64,000 nucleotides of DNA from Glaciecola siphonariae (GTDB lineage Bacteria; Pseudomonadota; Gammaproteobacteria; Enterobacterales; Alteromonadaceae). The stretch's first letter is position 1. Every line of letters begins with the position of its first letter. The notes below the pieces were generated by a model. It was not told the origin of the DNA, made no database searches, and worked only from the letters and a program-made list of their open reading frames with translations. Positions 55,077 through 64,000 of this stretch are shown one piece after another. A program made the translations under genes and the position numbers. The stretch lies in the NCBI RefSeq assembly GCF_042652645.1, contig NZ_JBHSGU010000005.1, positions 558,001 to 622,000 of the forward strand, in the 5' to 3' direction.

Positions 55077-55556
55077 ATGACTTTATCTTCAATTTTACGA
55101 GCCGCTACTATTGCAGCCACCTTAGCCCTCAGCACTGTTACCTTCGCAGCCGACATTGACGTTAACGCCAATCAAAATGACTTAGCGATCAAAGGCTTCG
55201 ACACCGTTGCCTACTTTACCGACGGCAAAGCCGTGAAAGGAAACGTTAACTACACAGCTACATATAAAAATGCAATTTATCAGTTTGCGAGCGAGCAAAA
55301 CCGAGACTTGTTCAAACAAAACCCAGAAAAGTATGCGCCGCAGTACGGCGGATATTGTGCATTTGGTGTCACCATGGAAAGAAAATTTGATACTGACCCA
55401 ACTGCTTTTAAAATTGTAGACAACAAACTGTATTTAAACCTAAATGCCGATGTACAGAAGCGCTGGGTCACTGATATCCCTGGGTTTGTTTCAGCGGCCG
55501 ACGACAATTGGAATGGCATCAAAAGCAAAACTGATGAAGAGTTAGAATCAGAATAA
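55077..55556 (+). CDS. Exported YHS-domain protein
   Basis: 159 residues with a signal peptide (AATIAATLALSTVTFAA). The YHS-like domain contains IKGFDTVAYFTDGKAVKG, FASEQNRDLFKQNPEKYAP, and QYGGYCAFGV. These domains are linked to metal, perhaps copper, binding. AAAAGGAAACG precedes the ATG, and a terminator follows. The next gene codes for a protein with Met/His-rich motifs, so the pair may share a metal theme; this is inference. Confidence 0.9.
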   Translation: MTLSSILRAATIAATLALSTVTFAADIDVNANQNDLAIKGFDTVAYFTDGKAVKGNVNYTATYKNAIYQFASEQNRDLFKQNPEKYAPQYGGYCAFGVTMERKFDTDPTAFKIVDNKLYLNLNADVQKRWVTDIPGFVSAADDNWNGIKSKTDEELESE

Positions 55557-55628
55557 GCTAAAAGAGACTGCATTATTCTCAACAAAGGTAATAATGTACT
55601 TATACATAAGGCCTTTGCCTCGAAGTTG

Positions 55629-55664
55629 CGCCAGTAAGTTCCTCTAATTTACTGGCGTATTTTT
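55629..55664 (+). terminator. Terminator after the YHS gene
   Basis: 9-bp perfect arms CGCCAGTAA (55629-55637) and TTACTGGCG (55649-55657), an 11-nt loop, then TATTTTT. Confidence 0.8.
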
Positions 55665-55790
55665 GTGAGTGCGCCGATTGCAGCGCAAGCCTTATGATTT
55701 CACTTCTTAACCTTCGTCCATGCACTTTACAGACCTCAGATTTCAACATACTCTTGATACTTAACTAATTTTTGACCACGTCGTTTGCAT

Positions 55791-55803
55791 GAGGCAATGC
55801 CTC
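55791..55803. promoter_or_regulatory. GAGGCA-A-TGCCTC palindrome before the DUF305/LVIVD gene
   Basis: A perfect 13-bp palindrome 24 nt upstream of the chosen ATG. It could be an operator or a small leader hairpin. Confidence 0.3.
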
Positions 55804-55827
55804 GCGGGTCAATTTGGAGAGGTCATC

Positions 55828-58308
55828 ATGCCGCGCGTCTTTTTGAAAAAACGAAACATCTTATCGCTTGCTGTACTCAGCTGTTTGGGCTTCAGTCATT
55901 TAAGCAGCGCACAAGAAGTACAAATTGTGCAGCCGGGCGCACCCGGGCAGGCATCTCGCACTCTTAGCGCCGAAGATGCCGTGAAGATTGCAAACACCAG
56001 CTTTACCCATGACGACGTGATGTTTATGCAAAACATGATACCCCATCACGCGCAAGCTGTGGATATGGCTGTGCTTGTAGACGCGCGCACCAACAATGAA
56101 GAAATCATTGATATAGCAGGGCGCATTCAAAAATCTCAGGCCGACGAGATTGCGTTTATGAAGGACTGGCTTGAACAGCGCTCACAGGCAACCGACATCG
56201 ACCATTCCATGCATATGGACCATAGCATGATGGGCATGGCAAGCCCTGAGCAAATGCAGGCCCTTGAAGATGCAAAAGGCACTGAGTTTGACCGCTTATT
56301 TTTGCAGTTGATGATCCCTCATCATGAGGGCGCAGTGCGCATGGTTGAGGACTTGTTGGCACAAACCGGCTCTGCCTACGACCCAGTGCTATACGATTTT
56401 GTGAATGATGTCGTTAATGATCAAACCACCGAAATTAGTAGAATGGACAAGCTTCTATCTGGCCTTTCAACCGACCCTCGTGTTGGTTTGAATGCAGGTT
56501 TAAGAGACGCACAAGAGGCATCATTAAACCTATCGTTGTTAGCATCCCTGCCCCGACCCAATGGGTTTTTTGACCCTGAAAATCCATCTAACCTGCCGCC
56601 TATTAAACCCGCTGAAGAAGATGATGAGCCCAGTTCCGATATTCAAGCGGATAGCCAATCAGATGCCCAGCAGGATACTCAAGCCACGCGCGGCGATGAC
56701 GACGAAGGAGATGCAAAAACACAATGGGGAGAGCGCTGGCCACTGCTGAGTTTCTGGAATACCGATATGGCCTTTTCGCGCGATATACTTGTGGCGGGCA
56801 ACTATCACGGCTTTAATATCTATAAACTCAACGACGATGGCATCCCCTTGCTCACTAGCTCGATTGTATGTCCCGGTGGCCAAGGAGATGTATCGATTGT
56901 CGGCAACTTGCTCATTATGTCGGTGGAGCAAACCCGAGGCCGCATTGACTGTGGCCTGCAAGGGGTCAATGAAGATGTCAGTGATGAACGATTTAGAGGG
57001 CTGCGAATTTTTGATATTTCTGACGTCCGCGCGCCAAAACAGGTAGGGCTTGTGCAAACGTGCCGGGGCTCGCATACCCACTCAGTTGTATCTGCCGACG
57101 ACAAACGCATTGTAGTGTACAACTCAGGTACGGCAAGCGTGCGTGATGAAGAAGAACTGCCGGGCTGCATTGGAGAAGTCCCTGGAGACGAGCGCACCGC
57201 GCTATTTCGTATAGATGTGATTGAAATTCCAGTAAAAGACCCGTCTAAGGCTCGTATTACCTCAAGTCCAGCGGTATTTGCCGATGATGACGGTCGCGTA
57301 GCTGGATTATGGCAAGGCGGCGATCACGGTGATGGAACCCAAGAAACTCGCCGAACCGATCAATGCCACGATATCACCGTGTTCCCTGAGCTAAAACTAG
57401 CAGCCGGTGCCTGTTCGGGCAACGGGATAATATTGGATATTGCTAACCCGCTTAAACCCAAACGCATCGATGAGGTGTCAGACCCTGGCTTTGCCTATTG
57501 GCACTCGGCTACGTTTAATAACGACGGCACAAAAGTATTATTTACTGATGAATGGGGTGGCGGTACACAACCTCGCTGCCGCGCGTCAGACCCTATGAAC
57601 TGGGGAGCTAACGCCTTTTACTCCATCAACGACGATAAACTTACATTTGAAAGCTACTACAAAATTGGTGCCCCGCAGTCAGAGCAAGAAAACTGCGTAG
57701 CGCACAACGGGTCTGTTGTACCGGTGCCCGGTCGCGATATTTTTGTGCAGGCGTGGTATCAAGGAGGTATGTCTATTATTGATTTTACCGACACTGCCAA
57801 CCCCATAGAGATTGCGTATTTTGATAGAGGGCCTATTCACGAAGAAAAAATGGTGATTGCAGGTTATTGGTCTACCTATTGGTACAATGGCTACATATAC
57901 GGCACCGAAATTATTCGAGGACTCGACGTATTTGCTTTAAACCCCAGCGAATATTTAAGTGAAAACGAAATCGCCGCCGCCAAGCTTGCCAATATGGGTG
58001 ATACCTTCAATCCTCAGCAGCAATTCAGCGTGACGTGGCCTGTTGAACCTGTGGTAGGTTTAGCATATTTAGACCAACTCACAAGAGATGGCGGCCTAGG
58101 GCAAGAAACGATAGAAGAAACGAGCAACATGCTGAAAAAAGCGCAAGCCATGTTAGGCGCACAACAGCGTGATGCTAAGTTTTCTCGTGCCCTTAGCAAA
58201 CTGGCGAAATCACTTCCGGTTAACGATGCCAAAGGCACACAGGCGAATAAGCGTGTGCGGGGCCTGCAGCAAACACTTAAAGACCTTGCTAAGCGCCTAA
58301 AGCGTTAA
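55828..58308 (+). CDS. DUF305/LVIVD beta-propeller fusion, exported
   Basis: 826 residues from ATG 55828, with GGAGAGG upstream; a frame open 13 codons further lacks that. A signal peptide (~1-28, SSAQ) is followed by a DUF305 domain (~50-210) with two MIPHH motifs (70-74 and 162-166) and a Met/His cluster HSMHMDHSMMGM (126-137) typical of copper-binding sites. An acidic linker (~262-300) leads to a ~400-residue LVIVD-type propeller with SHTHSVVS, GGDHGDGT and CHDITVFPE segments, and a Lys-rich end. Probable periplasmic copper-linked protein; activity unknown. Confidence 0.85.
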   Translation: MPRVFLKKRNILSLAVLSCLGFSHLSSAQEVQIVQPGAPGQASRTLSAEDAVKIANTSFTHDDVMFMQNMIPHHAQAVDMAVLVDARTNNEEIIDIAGRIQKSQADEIAFMKDWLEQRSQATDIDHSMHMDHSMMGMASPEQMQALEDAKGTEFDRLFLQLMIPHHEGAVRMVEDLLAQTGSAYDPVLYDFVNDVVNDQTTEISRMDKLLSGLSTDPRVGLNAGLRDAQEASLNLSLLASLPRPNGFFDPENPSNLPPIKPAEEDDEPSSDIQADSQSDAQQDTQATRGDDDEGDAKTQWGERWPLLSFWNTDMAFSRDILVAGNYHGFNIYKLNDDGIPLLTSSIVCPGGQGDVSIVGNLLIMSVEQTRGRIDCGLQGVNEDVSDERFRGLRIFDISDVRAPKQVGLVQTCRGSHTHSVVSADDKRIVVYNSGTASVRDEEELPGCIGEVPGDERTALFRIDVIEIPVKDPSKARITSSPAVFADDDGRVAGLWQGGDHGDGTQETRRTDQCHDITVFPELKLAAGACSGNGIILDIANPLKPKRIDEVSDPGFAYWHSATFNNDGTKVLFTDEWGGGTQPRCRASDPMNWGANAFYSINDDKLTFESYYKIGAPQSEQENCVAHNGSVVPVPGRDIFVQAWYQGGMSIIDFTDTANPIEIAYFDRGPIHEEKMVIAGYWSTYWYNGYIYGTEIIRGLDVFALNPSEYLSENEIAAAKLANMGDTFNPQQQFSVTWPVEPVVGLAYLDQLTRDGGLGQETIEETSNMLKKAQAMLGAQQRDAKFSRALSKLAKSLPVNDAKGTQANKRVRGLQQTLKDLAKRLKR

Positions 58309-58381
58309 GCCAATGTTAGGGATAATGTAAGAGTAATATCAGCGCAAAAACATAAGGAATGTAGGCCATGGAAGGCGCACG

Positions 58382-59479
58382 CTACAGCAAGATGCGCTTG
58401 CCATTGTCTGCGGCAGATTTAAACGCGGCTTCCACAACATGAATATCGCGCAGACCATCAATACCCGGCACTAATACCGGCGAGTCATTAATAATCGCTA
58501 AGGCGTCATTGTCCATTTGCAGTGTTTGTTGCATGCCCGAAATAGCCGCAAAAGTGTCGCCGTTGCTTGTTAGCCCCTTAACGCCCGAGTATTGCGACAT
58601 GGGATTAAGTTCATACCATCCCTTTTCACACTCTACTCGGGCTTTATTGAAGGATTTTACGATACTCGTTCCGCAGTCAGCCTGCATCCCGTTGGCAAAT
58701 TCGAGTGTAAAGTAGGTCGTTTCATCCACCTCTTTGAAAATATGCGGATGAGATTTATCGTGAGTGGCACTTATGGCAATGGGCTCCATTTTACTTAAGT
58801 AGCGAACGCCATTGAGAGGATACACGCCCATGTCATACATTGCGCCGCCGCCCATATCCTTTTTCATGCGCCAGTAATCTTCAGGAAAGCCATTTCCTGC
58901 ATAACCTGCCCGAGCGTAAAGCGATTGCATTTGCCCAAATGGTTTTGACGCGGCATATTGACCAAAGCGAATGGTATTTGGCTCATGCTGCATTCTATAG
59001 CCAATCGATAGCTTCACCTTATTTTTATTACACGCATCAATGATTCGTTGGCACTGGTCAACGTTCATCGCCATAGGCTTTTCGCACCAAACATGTTTGC
59101 CCGCGTTTGCTGCAATTAAGGAGTATTTCATATGCACGCCAGTGGGCGTTACGATATACATTACATCGATATCAGGGTTGTTGGCGGCTTCATGCATGGT
59201 GTCATAAGAATATACGTTCTTGTCTGCGATGCCGTACTTTTCTTGCCACTTAGGCACCTTGCGAGGCGTGCCGGTTACGATGCCCTTTAACTCGCAGTGT
59301 TTTGCGGCCATAAGGGCCGGCGCCAATATGCTCTCACTATAGTTACCCAAGCCCACAAGGGCCACGCCTACTTTACGACCGCTTTGTGCATACAAAGATG
59401 AACTGCCCAATGCGCTCAAGGCAATCATTGACGATGTGTACTTTAAAAATTGACGGCGGTTAACTGACGGCATAGCCAC
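58382..59479 (-). CDS. Tat-exported Gfo/Idh/MocA family oxidoreductase
   Basis: 365 residues with a twin-arginine signal (VNRRQFLKYTS). The Rossmann motif VALVGLGNYSESI near 40-52 and the substrate-domain segment WCEKPMAMN are characteristic. Periplasmic Gfo/Idh proteins resemble glucose-fructose oxidoreductase and carry tightly bound NADP. Substrate unknown, likely a sugar or polyol. An exported TIM-barrel epimerase lies 1.6 kb away. Confidence 0.93.
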   Translation of the reverse strand: MAMPSVNRRQFLKYTSSMIALSALGSSSLYAQSGRKVGVALVGLGNYSESILAPALMAAKHCELKGIVTGTPRKVPKWQEKYGIADKNVYSYDTMHEAANNPDIDVMYIVTPTGVHMKYSLIAANAGKHVWCEKPMAMNVDQCQRIIDACNKNKVKLSIGYRMQHEPNTIRFGQYAASKPFGQMQSLYARAGYAGNGFPEDYWRMKKDMGGGAMYDMGVYPLNGVRYLSKMEPIAISATHDKSHPHIFKEVDETTYFTLEFANGMQADCGTSIVKSFNKARVECEKGWYELNPMSQYSGVKGLTSNGDTFAAISGMQQTLQMDNDALAIINDSPVLVPGIDGLRDIHVVEAAFKSAADNGKRILL

Positions 59480-59540
59480 TCCTAATTTATTTAAGTAATG
59501 TTCGCTTATTTAAAGGTGCTCAGTAATTCATCCACTCAAG

Positions 59541-60020
59541 TTAGTCACTCAAGGTCGTGTTCTTTGCAAGCGTATATGCATCTGTTCCATAGAGCGGAAC
59601 AGTCGATAGGCTATGCTTAAAAGAGCCTGACGTTTCTTTAGTAGAGTACGACACATACATGAGCGTTTGAGACTTTGCGTCGTAAATTCTGCGCACCTTC
59701 ATGTTCTTAAAAAAGATACTTTTTGATTTCTTAAACACGACCTCACCCGATGGCGATTTATCTATATCGGTAAACATATCTGCGGTAATTGGTCCGGTTT
59801 GACGGCAAGCGATTGAGCTATCTGAGGGGTCGGCTAGATCGAGGTTGGCCTCAATACTTGAAATATGGCAGGTTACTCCACTTATCAGCGGGTCTTGTAA
59901 AGCATCTATTTTAATATCTTTAGTGGTGAACAGTCCTAGCGACACATCCCCAACCTCTTGGTCAGAGCAAGCCATTAGGATGCTGCAAAAAACAATACAA
60001 ATACCAAGCTTTTTCATCAT
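59541..60020 (-). CDS. creA: CreA family protein
   Basis: 159 residues with a lipoprotein-like signal (FCSILMACSDQ). CreA hallmarks are GLFTTKDIKIDALQDP, ISGVTCHIS, and SSIACRQTGPI, with two cysteines that may form a disulfide. The family function is unknown despite the name shared with the E. coli creABCD locus. It lies 61 bp upstream of the Gfo/Idh gene on the same strand. Confidence 0.92.
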   Translation of the reverse strand: MMKKLGICIVFCSILMACSDQEVGDVSLGLFTTKDIKIDALQDPLISGVTCHISSIEANLDLADPSDSSIACRQTGPITADMFTDIDKSPSGEVVFKKSKSIFFKNMKVRRIYDAKSQTLMYVSYSTKETSGSFKHSLSTVPLYGTDAYTLAKNTTLSD

Positions 60021-60167
60021 TACTCCATTTAATGTTCAGGCTCGCTCGCATAGCGCGAACGTTGTTTAGTACGATACGCTAACGCTATTAGCTGTCAATT
60101 AATGCGGCGCGTTTCAAATCGATACCCGCGTTCATCTTTTATCCTTGAGCTTTACGCGTTCAGCGAT

Positions 60168-60195
60168 AAGCGTTAAGCGTTAAGCGTTAAGCGTT
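60168..60195. repeat. Heptamer tandem repeat (AAGCGTT)4
   Basis: Four exact AAGCGTT copies, 12 bp beyond the stop of the DUF3592 gene. A degenerate copy precedes it. Confidence 0.9.
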
Positions 60196-60207
60196 AAAAA
60201 TTACACC

Positions 60208-60669
60208 TCAAGAATGAAGCGATTCAAAGTAGGCAGCTAAACAGACAGCAATACCTACGGTCATTCCAATCGTGGCCAGAATCACTTCTGCATTTCTGCT
60301 TCGCCCGCCGTCGCCCAATTTAAGCACCGATTCACCGGGCTGATTAGGCTTATAATAAATTTTTACAAGCTCGCCAGTTGGGAATTCTTCTGCCAAGGCA
60401 AGGGCTTCTTCTTTTTGTGACACGGTATAAAACGTCACTAAGTTGTTGGTATATCGTTGACCATTTATTTTATATTCGTATTCAGCCCAAAAATGCCAAC
60501 TCGGGCTTGTTGATACGGGCTGTTTGGCCTCACTGCTCAATATTCTTCCAAATACGCTTGGCCAGCTTTGACTGCTTTCAATCATGCGCCGATGCTTGAA
60601 CTTCACTGCAAGCAAATATGCCGAAATAACAATAAAAAACATTCCCCCAAAAAACTGAACATTCATCAT
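60208..60669 (-). CDS. DUF3592 family membrane protein
   Basis: 153 residues with a membrane helix near each end (~5-24 and ~128-147) around a beta-rich domain (WAEYEYKINGQRYTNN, VKIYYKPNQPGESVL) that is diagnostic of DUF3592. Function unknown. AAAGGAGC precedes the start; a second ATG follows immediately. Confidence 0.88.
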   Translation of the reverse strand: MMNVQFFGGMFFIVISAYLLAVKFKHRRMIESSQSWPSVFGRILSSEAKQPVSTSPSWHFWAEYEYKINGQRYTNNLVTFYTVSQKEEALALAEEFPTGELVKIYYKPNQPGESVLKLGDGGRSRNAEVILATIGMTVGIAVCLAAYFESLHS

Positions 60670-60810
60670 TAAGTAAGCTCCTTTTTACATTTTTTTGTTT
60701 ATCAAAACACAAACGCTGGGCTCACGCCAAGAAATTTACTCACTCTTTAGTCGCTTGAATGCACTTCGCATCTGACATACTCTGTAGAGGAGTTAATTAG
60801 GCAATATGCA

Positions 60811-61071
60811 ATGAAAAAAATAAAAAATGAAAATGCTCTTTTAAAAAAAGCGATTGAGGTGGCCGAACGCTATGCAAAAGGCAGAGGCTACAAAGGCTTT
60901 TCAGCTACCGACTCAGCAAAACAAAAAGTCGAAAGCCTGTACAGACTATTGGTTCACGACAAACTTATCACTCCACTTCCTGAGCATAAAGAAGACCTCG
61001 CCAGCCTTAAACATCGCCTGGTAGTTTGGATTATGAATCAATTGCCAGATGATCATGAATTACTCAAATAA
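60811..61071 (+). CDS. Small DUF5062-like protein
   Basis: 86 residues, helical and charged, starting MKKIKNENALLKKAIEVAE. KGRGYKGF, VESLYRLLVHDKLI and LKHRLVVWI recall DUF5062, a family I know from Vibrio and Alteromonadales. Role unknown. The epimerase gene starts 32 bp downstream on the same strand. Confidence 0.75.
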   Translation: MKKIKNENALLKKAIEVAERYAKGRGYKGFSATDSAKQKVESLYRLLVHDKLITPLPEHKEDLASLKHRLVVWIMNQLPDDHELLK

Positions 61072-61103
61072 GCTCAAAAAACAAGCGCACATAGGGAAGT
61101 AAG

Positions 61104-62045
61104 ATGAATCGACGTTTATTTTTAAAACGGGGCGCATGCATGAGCGCTGCTGCTGTTCTCGCTGGATGCGGCAAAGCGCCGGTTATGCAATCAGATACAC
61201 ACACGCAAGCCGCATCAACGCAATCTGCCTTAAAAAAACCGCTAGTTGGCACGCATATATGGGTTTACGCCAAGCACCAACCTAATTACGACGTGTCTAA
61301 TATACTGCCAAAGATATGGGCCGATGTTCAGTATGCTGGCATTGATGCAGTTGAGTTGATGGAGCAACCGCTGCGCCGTGAAGATAAAACAAATGAAATT
61401 GCTGCGTTAATTGACCAACACAATGTAGCGCTTATTGGCACCTCTTACGGCGCCAACTTTTGGAACAGCGCCGACACTAATAAAATATATGAAGACCTCG
61501 ACAACATTAGCCAAAATTTACAGACGCTAAACGCACGCACACTTGGCATCTCCGTAGGCCGGGCGCCAGAGGGAAGACTCAAAACCGACAGTGAGTTTGA
61601 CGTACAGGCCGACCTGATACGCAGATTAGTCAAGCTTACCGACGAGCGTGGCATTGTGCTTAATTTGCATAACCACACCTACGAGGTAGAAAACGACCTA
61701 CATGACTTAAGCGGCACGCTCTCCCGTATACCCAGCGTAAAGCTCGGCCCAGATTTAAACTGGCTAAAGCGCGCAGGTATCGACCCCATATGGTTTTTAA
61801 AGAGCTTCAAAGACAATATTGTGTTTATGCACCTAAGAGATGAATACAAGAACGGTAGCTGGTCAGAGTCTTTAGGAGAAGGCGACGTTGATTTTGAGGC
61901 TATTGCAAATACCTTGTCTGACATAGCATACACGGGCGATATCATAATAGAACTTGCGCATGAGGACGGCTTTACGCCCACTCGCCCTATTAAAGAAAGT
62001 TTGCGAATGAGCCGCGCTATGGTCAGGCAAAAGTTTAAGGTGTAG
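61104..62045 (+). CDS. Exported sugar phosphate isomerase/epimerase-like TIM-barrel protein
   Basis: 313 residues with a twin-arginine motif (NRRLFLKRG) and a lipobox (LAGCGKA), hence a Tat-dependent lipoprotein. The AP-endonuclease-2-type TIM barrel has metal-site segments VELMEQPL, LHNHTYEVEND, and IIELAHEDGF. Such proteins isomerise or epimerise keto-sugars or inositol derivatives. The substrate is unknown. Ribosome-binding site AGGGAAGTAAG. Confidence 0.9.
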   Translation: MNRRLFLKRGACMSAAAVLAGCGKAPVMQSDTHTQAASTQSALKKPLVGTHIWVYAKHQPNYDVSNILPKIWADVQYAGIDAVELMEQPLRREDKTNEIAALIDQHNVALIGTSYGANFWNSADTNKIYEDLDNISQNLQTLNARTLGISVGRAPEGRLKTDSEFDVQADLIRRLVKLTDERGIVLNLHNHTYEVENDLHDLSGTLSRIPSVKLGPDLNWLKRAGIDPIWFLKSFKDNIVFMHLRDEYKNGSWSESLGEGDVDFEAIANTLSDIAYTGDIIIELAHEDGFTPTRPIKESLRMSRAMVRQKFKV

Positions 62046-62083
62046 CATAGCGCCTCACCTTAAATCAGAGGCATCTAAAACTA

Positions 62084-63982
62084 ATGCGCTTTTCATTTTA
62101 TTCATTATTTGCCGCAGTGCTAATTTTAGCAGGCTGCTCCGACGCACCTCACCGTGACAAAACAAATCAAAACGCTCAAACCTCAACGCAAAAAAGCGAG
62201 CTTAAAGTGGGTCAAGACTACCATTCCTTTGCTAATGCCGACGAAGTGCTTGTGCGCCATATCACACTTGATTTGCGAGCAGACTTTGCCGCTAAGCAGT
62301 TAATCGGTACAGCGATACTCGATATTGAGCGCATAAGCCCAAATGCCTCTAAGCTTGTGCTCGATACCCGCGACTTAACAATCGAAAATGTTAGCTCAAA
62401 CGAGCAGGCTCTTGATTTTACCCTTGGGCTGGCTGACGCAGAATTAGGCGCGCCATTGACCATTTCGCTCCTCGAAGGCGTGTCGCAAGTTAAAATTGAA
62501 TATGCTACTTCGCCTGAGGCTTCTGGCGTGCAGTGGTTAACGCCCTTACAAACGGCTGGGAAACGCCACCCCTTTTTATTTACTCAAGCGCAAGCGGTTC
62601 ACGCACGTAGCTTTATTCCACTACAAGACTCGCCGCAGGTGAGAGTGACTTATGATGCAACAATCCGTACGCCAAAGCAGCTATTAGCCGTTATGAGCGC
62701 CGCAAACGACCCCAATACGAAAAGAGACGGTATTTATGAATTCAGTATGCCCCAAGCTATCCCCTCTTATCTGATTGCGCTGGCAATAGGAGACCTTGAA
62801 TTTAAAGCCATGGGCGAGCGCACTGGCGTATATGCTGAGGCTGAACTGCTAGACGCCGCCGCGAAAGAGTTTGAAGACACCGAAAGTATGCTTATAGCCA
62901 CTGAGCAAAAATACGGACCTTATGGTTGGGATAGATACGACCTTCTCATTTTACCGCCATCCTTCCCTTTTGGCGGTATGGAAAATCCGCGTTTGTCTTT
63001 TATTACGCCCACAGTTATTGCCGGCGACAAAAGTCTTGTGTCGTTAATTGCCCATGAATTAGCGCATAGCTGGTCGGGCAATACGGTAAGCAACGCAACG
63101 TGGCGCGATCTGTGGTTAAACGAAGGCTTTACCACGTACCTTACCTATAGGATCATGGAAATGATATACGGCACAGACCGATACAACATGGAAGCCGTTT
63201 TAGGGTATCAAGATTTACAGGCAGACATTGCATCGCTTCCCGCTAACGACCAAATCATGGCAATTGATCTACGGGGTCGCAATCCGGATGATGTGTTTTC
63301 AAATATTCCCTATGAAAAAGGCGCACTCTTTTTACGCGAACTAGAGCAAAAAGTAGGAAGAGACAACTTTGACGCGTTTTTGCTCGATTACTTTCAAGCC
63401 TTTTCGTTTAAAAGCATTACTACCGACGAATTTATCGCTTATTTAGACAAAACGCTTTTGCAAGACTATGCAAACAAACTGTCGAAAACACGTATTGAAC
63501 AATGGATATTTGAACCGGGTATTCCTGAGGGCGCTCCGGTGCCAGAATCGAATGCTTTTCTGCAAATCGACCAAGCGCGAGCAGGCTTTTTAAGCGCGCA
63601 AATACCCGCTGCGAGTATTCAAACTGCCGATTGGACGGTGCATGAATGGCTGTACTTTTTGAACAATTTACCTGAGAAATTAAGCGAAGAACAACTTCAA
63701 CAGCTAGATAGTGCATTTAAGCTCACCGAATCACCTAATAACGAAATTGCCCATAGTTGGCTAATGATTGCTGTCGCAAATGAATATAAACCTGCGTATG
63801 ACAGACTATATGAATATTTGGTATCCATTGGGCGCAACAAACTTGTGAAGCCGCTATACAAAGCGCTGTCACAAACTAGTGAAGGCAAAGCATTCGCTAA
63901 ACGTGCCTTTGAGCAAGCAAAACCTGGTTATCACCCGTTAACAATAAGAGCAAACGAAGGCTTTGTAGAGGGGCTCGAATAG
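62084..63982 (+). CDS. M1 family aminopeptidase lipoprotein (LTA4-hydrolase-like)
   Basis: 632 residues with a lipoprotein signal (LILAGCSDAP). The exopeptidase motif FGGMENPRLSF and the zinc motif HELAHSW followed by NEGFTTYL give the M1 family; the compact length and C-terminal armadillo-like part resemble leukotriene-A4-hydrolase/aminopeptidase B. It removes N-terminal residues from peptides in the envelope. It follows the epimerase gene by 38 bp. Confidence 0.95.
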   Translation: MRFSFYSLFAAVLILAGCSDAPHRDKTNQNAQTSTQKSELKVGQDYHSFANADEVLVRHITLDLRADFAAKQLIGTAILDIERISPNASKLVLDTRDLTIENVSSNEQALDFTLGLADAELGAPLTISLLEGVSQVKIEYATSPEASGVQWLTPLQTAGKRHPFLFTQAQAVHARSFIPLQDSPQVRVTYDATIRTPKQLLAVMSAANDPNTKRDGIYEFSMPQAIPSYLIALAIGDLEFKAMGERTGVYAEAELLDAAAKEFEDTESMLIATEQKYGPYGWDRYDLLILPPSFPFGGMENPRLSFITPTVIAGDKSLVSLIAHELAHSWSGNTVSNATWRDLWLNEGFTTYLTYRIMEMIYGTDRYNMEAVLGYQDLQADIASLPANDQIMAIDLRGRNPDDVFSNIPYEKGALFLRELEQKVGRDNFDAFLLDYFQAFSFKSITTDEFIAYLDKTLLQDYANKLSKTRIEQWIFEPGIPEGAPVPESNAFLQIDQARAGFLSAQIPAASIQTADWTVHEWLYFLNNLPEKLSEEQLQQLDSAFKLTESPNNEIAHSWLMIAVANEYKPAYDRLYEYLVSIGRNKLVKPLYKALSQTSEGKAFAKRAFEQAKPGYHPLTIRANEGFVEGLE

Positions 63983-64000
63983 AGAGTTGAGTAACTTGGG

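Noticed and set aside
56659..57197. Minus-strand frames opposite the DUF305/LVIVD gene
   Set aside because: Antisense frames created by the codon pattern of a long gene; no family features or ribosome-binding sites.
1..64000. CRISPR arrays, tRNA or rRNA genes, insertion sequences, prophage genes
   Set aside because: No regularly spaced repeats, cloverleaf-like sequences, transposases, integrases or phage proteins were recognised. Nearly all sequence is covered by ordinary genes.

Overview
The window looks like chromosomal DNA of a marine gammaproteobacterium of the Alteromonadales type. Evidence is the gmk/rpoZ/spoT/trmH/recG set, a hemC-hemD-hemX-hemY cluster, the acnD/prpF version of the methylcitrate cycle under a GntR-type regulator, a fatty-acid cis/trans isomerase, and class III alcohol dehydrogenase with S-formylglutathione hydrolase. 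No rRNA, tRNA, insertion sequence, prophage or CRISPR array was seen. The assignment is inference from gene content, not a computed phylogeny.

Layout. 1-17.2 kb: recG (cut by the window edge), trmH, ridA, spoT, rpoZ and gmk keep their usual relative order on the minus strand, but the set is split by a 7.6 kb block (cation-efflux transporter, small YbjQ-like protein, LysR regulator, Thermus-type isocitrate dehydrogenase, an exported TPR gene broken by one stop codon, a PqiA-like membrane protein, a peroxiredoxin-like protein) and by a DUF1800/DUF1501 pair. 17.2-22.3 kb: acyl-protein-thioesterase-like esterase, then hemCDXY. 22.2-26.7 kb: a four-gene signalling cassette (Xis/MerR-like HTH fused to a receiver, PhnD-like binding protein, histidine kinase, response regulator with a degraded HD-GYP domain). 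26.9-33.5 kb: prpF, acnD, prpC, prpB and their GntR regulator, with two perfect copies of a 12-bp palindrome, one on the predicted -10 box and one inside the regulator gene.

33.7-39.1 kb: ribosome rescue factor ArfB with two small companions, a VNG-repeat lipoprotein, a PAS-only protein, and the frmA-fghA formaldehyde detoxification pair. 39.1-47.6 kb: a molybdenum region with modABC, a SufU-like scaffold, a SufS-like cysteine desulfurase and an XdhC-family protein in one tightly overlapping run, divergent from moaA and moaB, with moeA beyond. The juxtaposition suggests molybdate import joined to sulfuration of the molybdenum cofactor; no molybdoenzyme structural gene lies in the window.

47.7-64 kb: a cold-shock protein with a long leader, cti, an iron-dependent alcohol dehydrogenase, a thioesterase, a META-domain lipoprotein, htpX, an AraC regulator, a YHS protein, a DUF305/LVIVD fusion with Met/His-rich copper-like motifs, a Tat-exported Gfo/Idh oxidoreductase, creA, a DUF3592 protein, a DUF5062-like protein, a Tat/lipoprotein TIM-barrel epimerase and an M1 aminopeptidase. 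The most interesting candidates are the Mo/SufSU/XdhC operon, the four-gene signalling cassette, the duplicated prp operator and the DUF305/LVIVD fusion.
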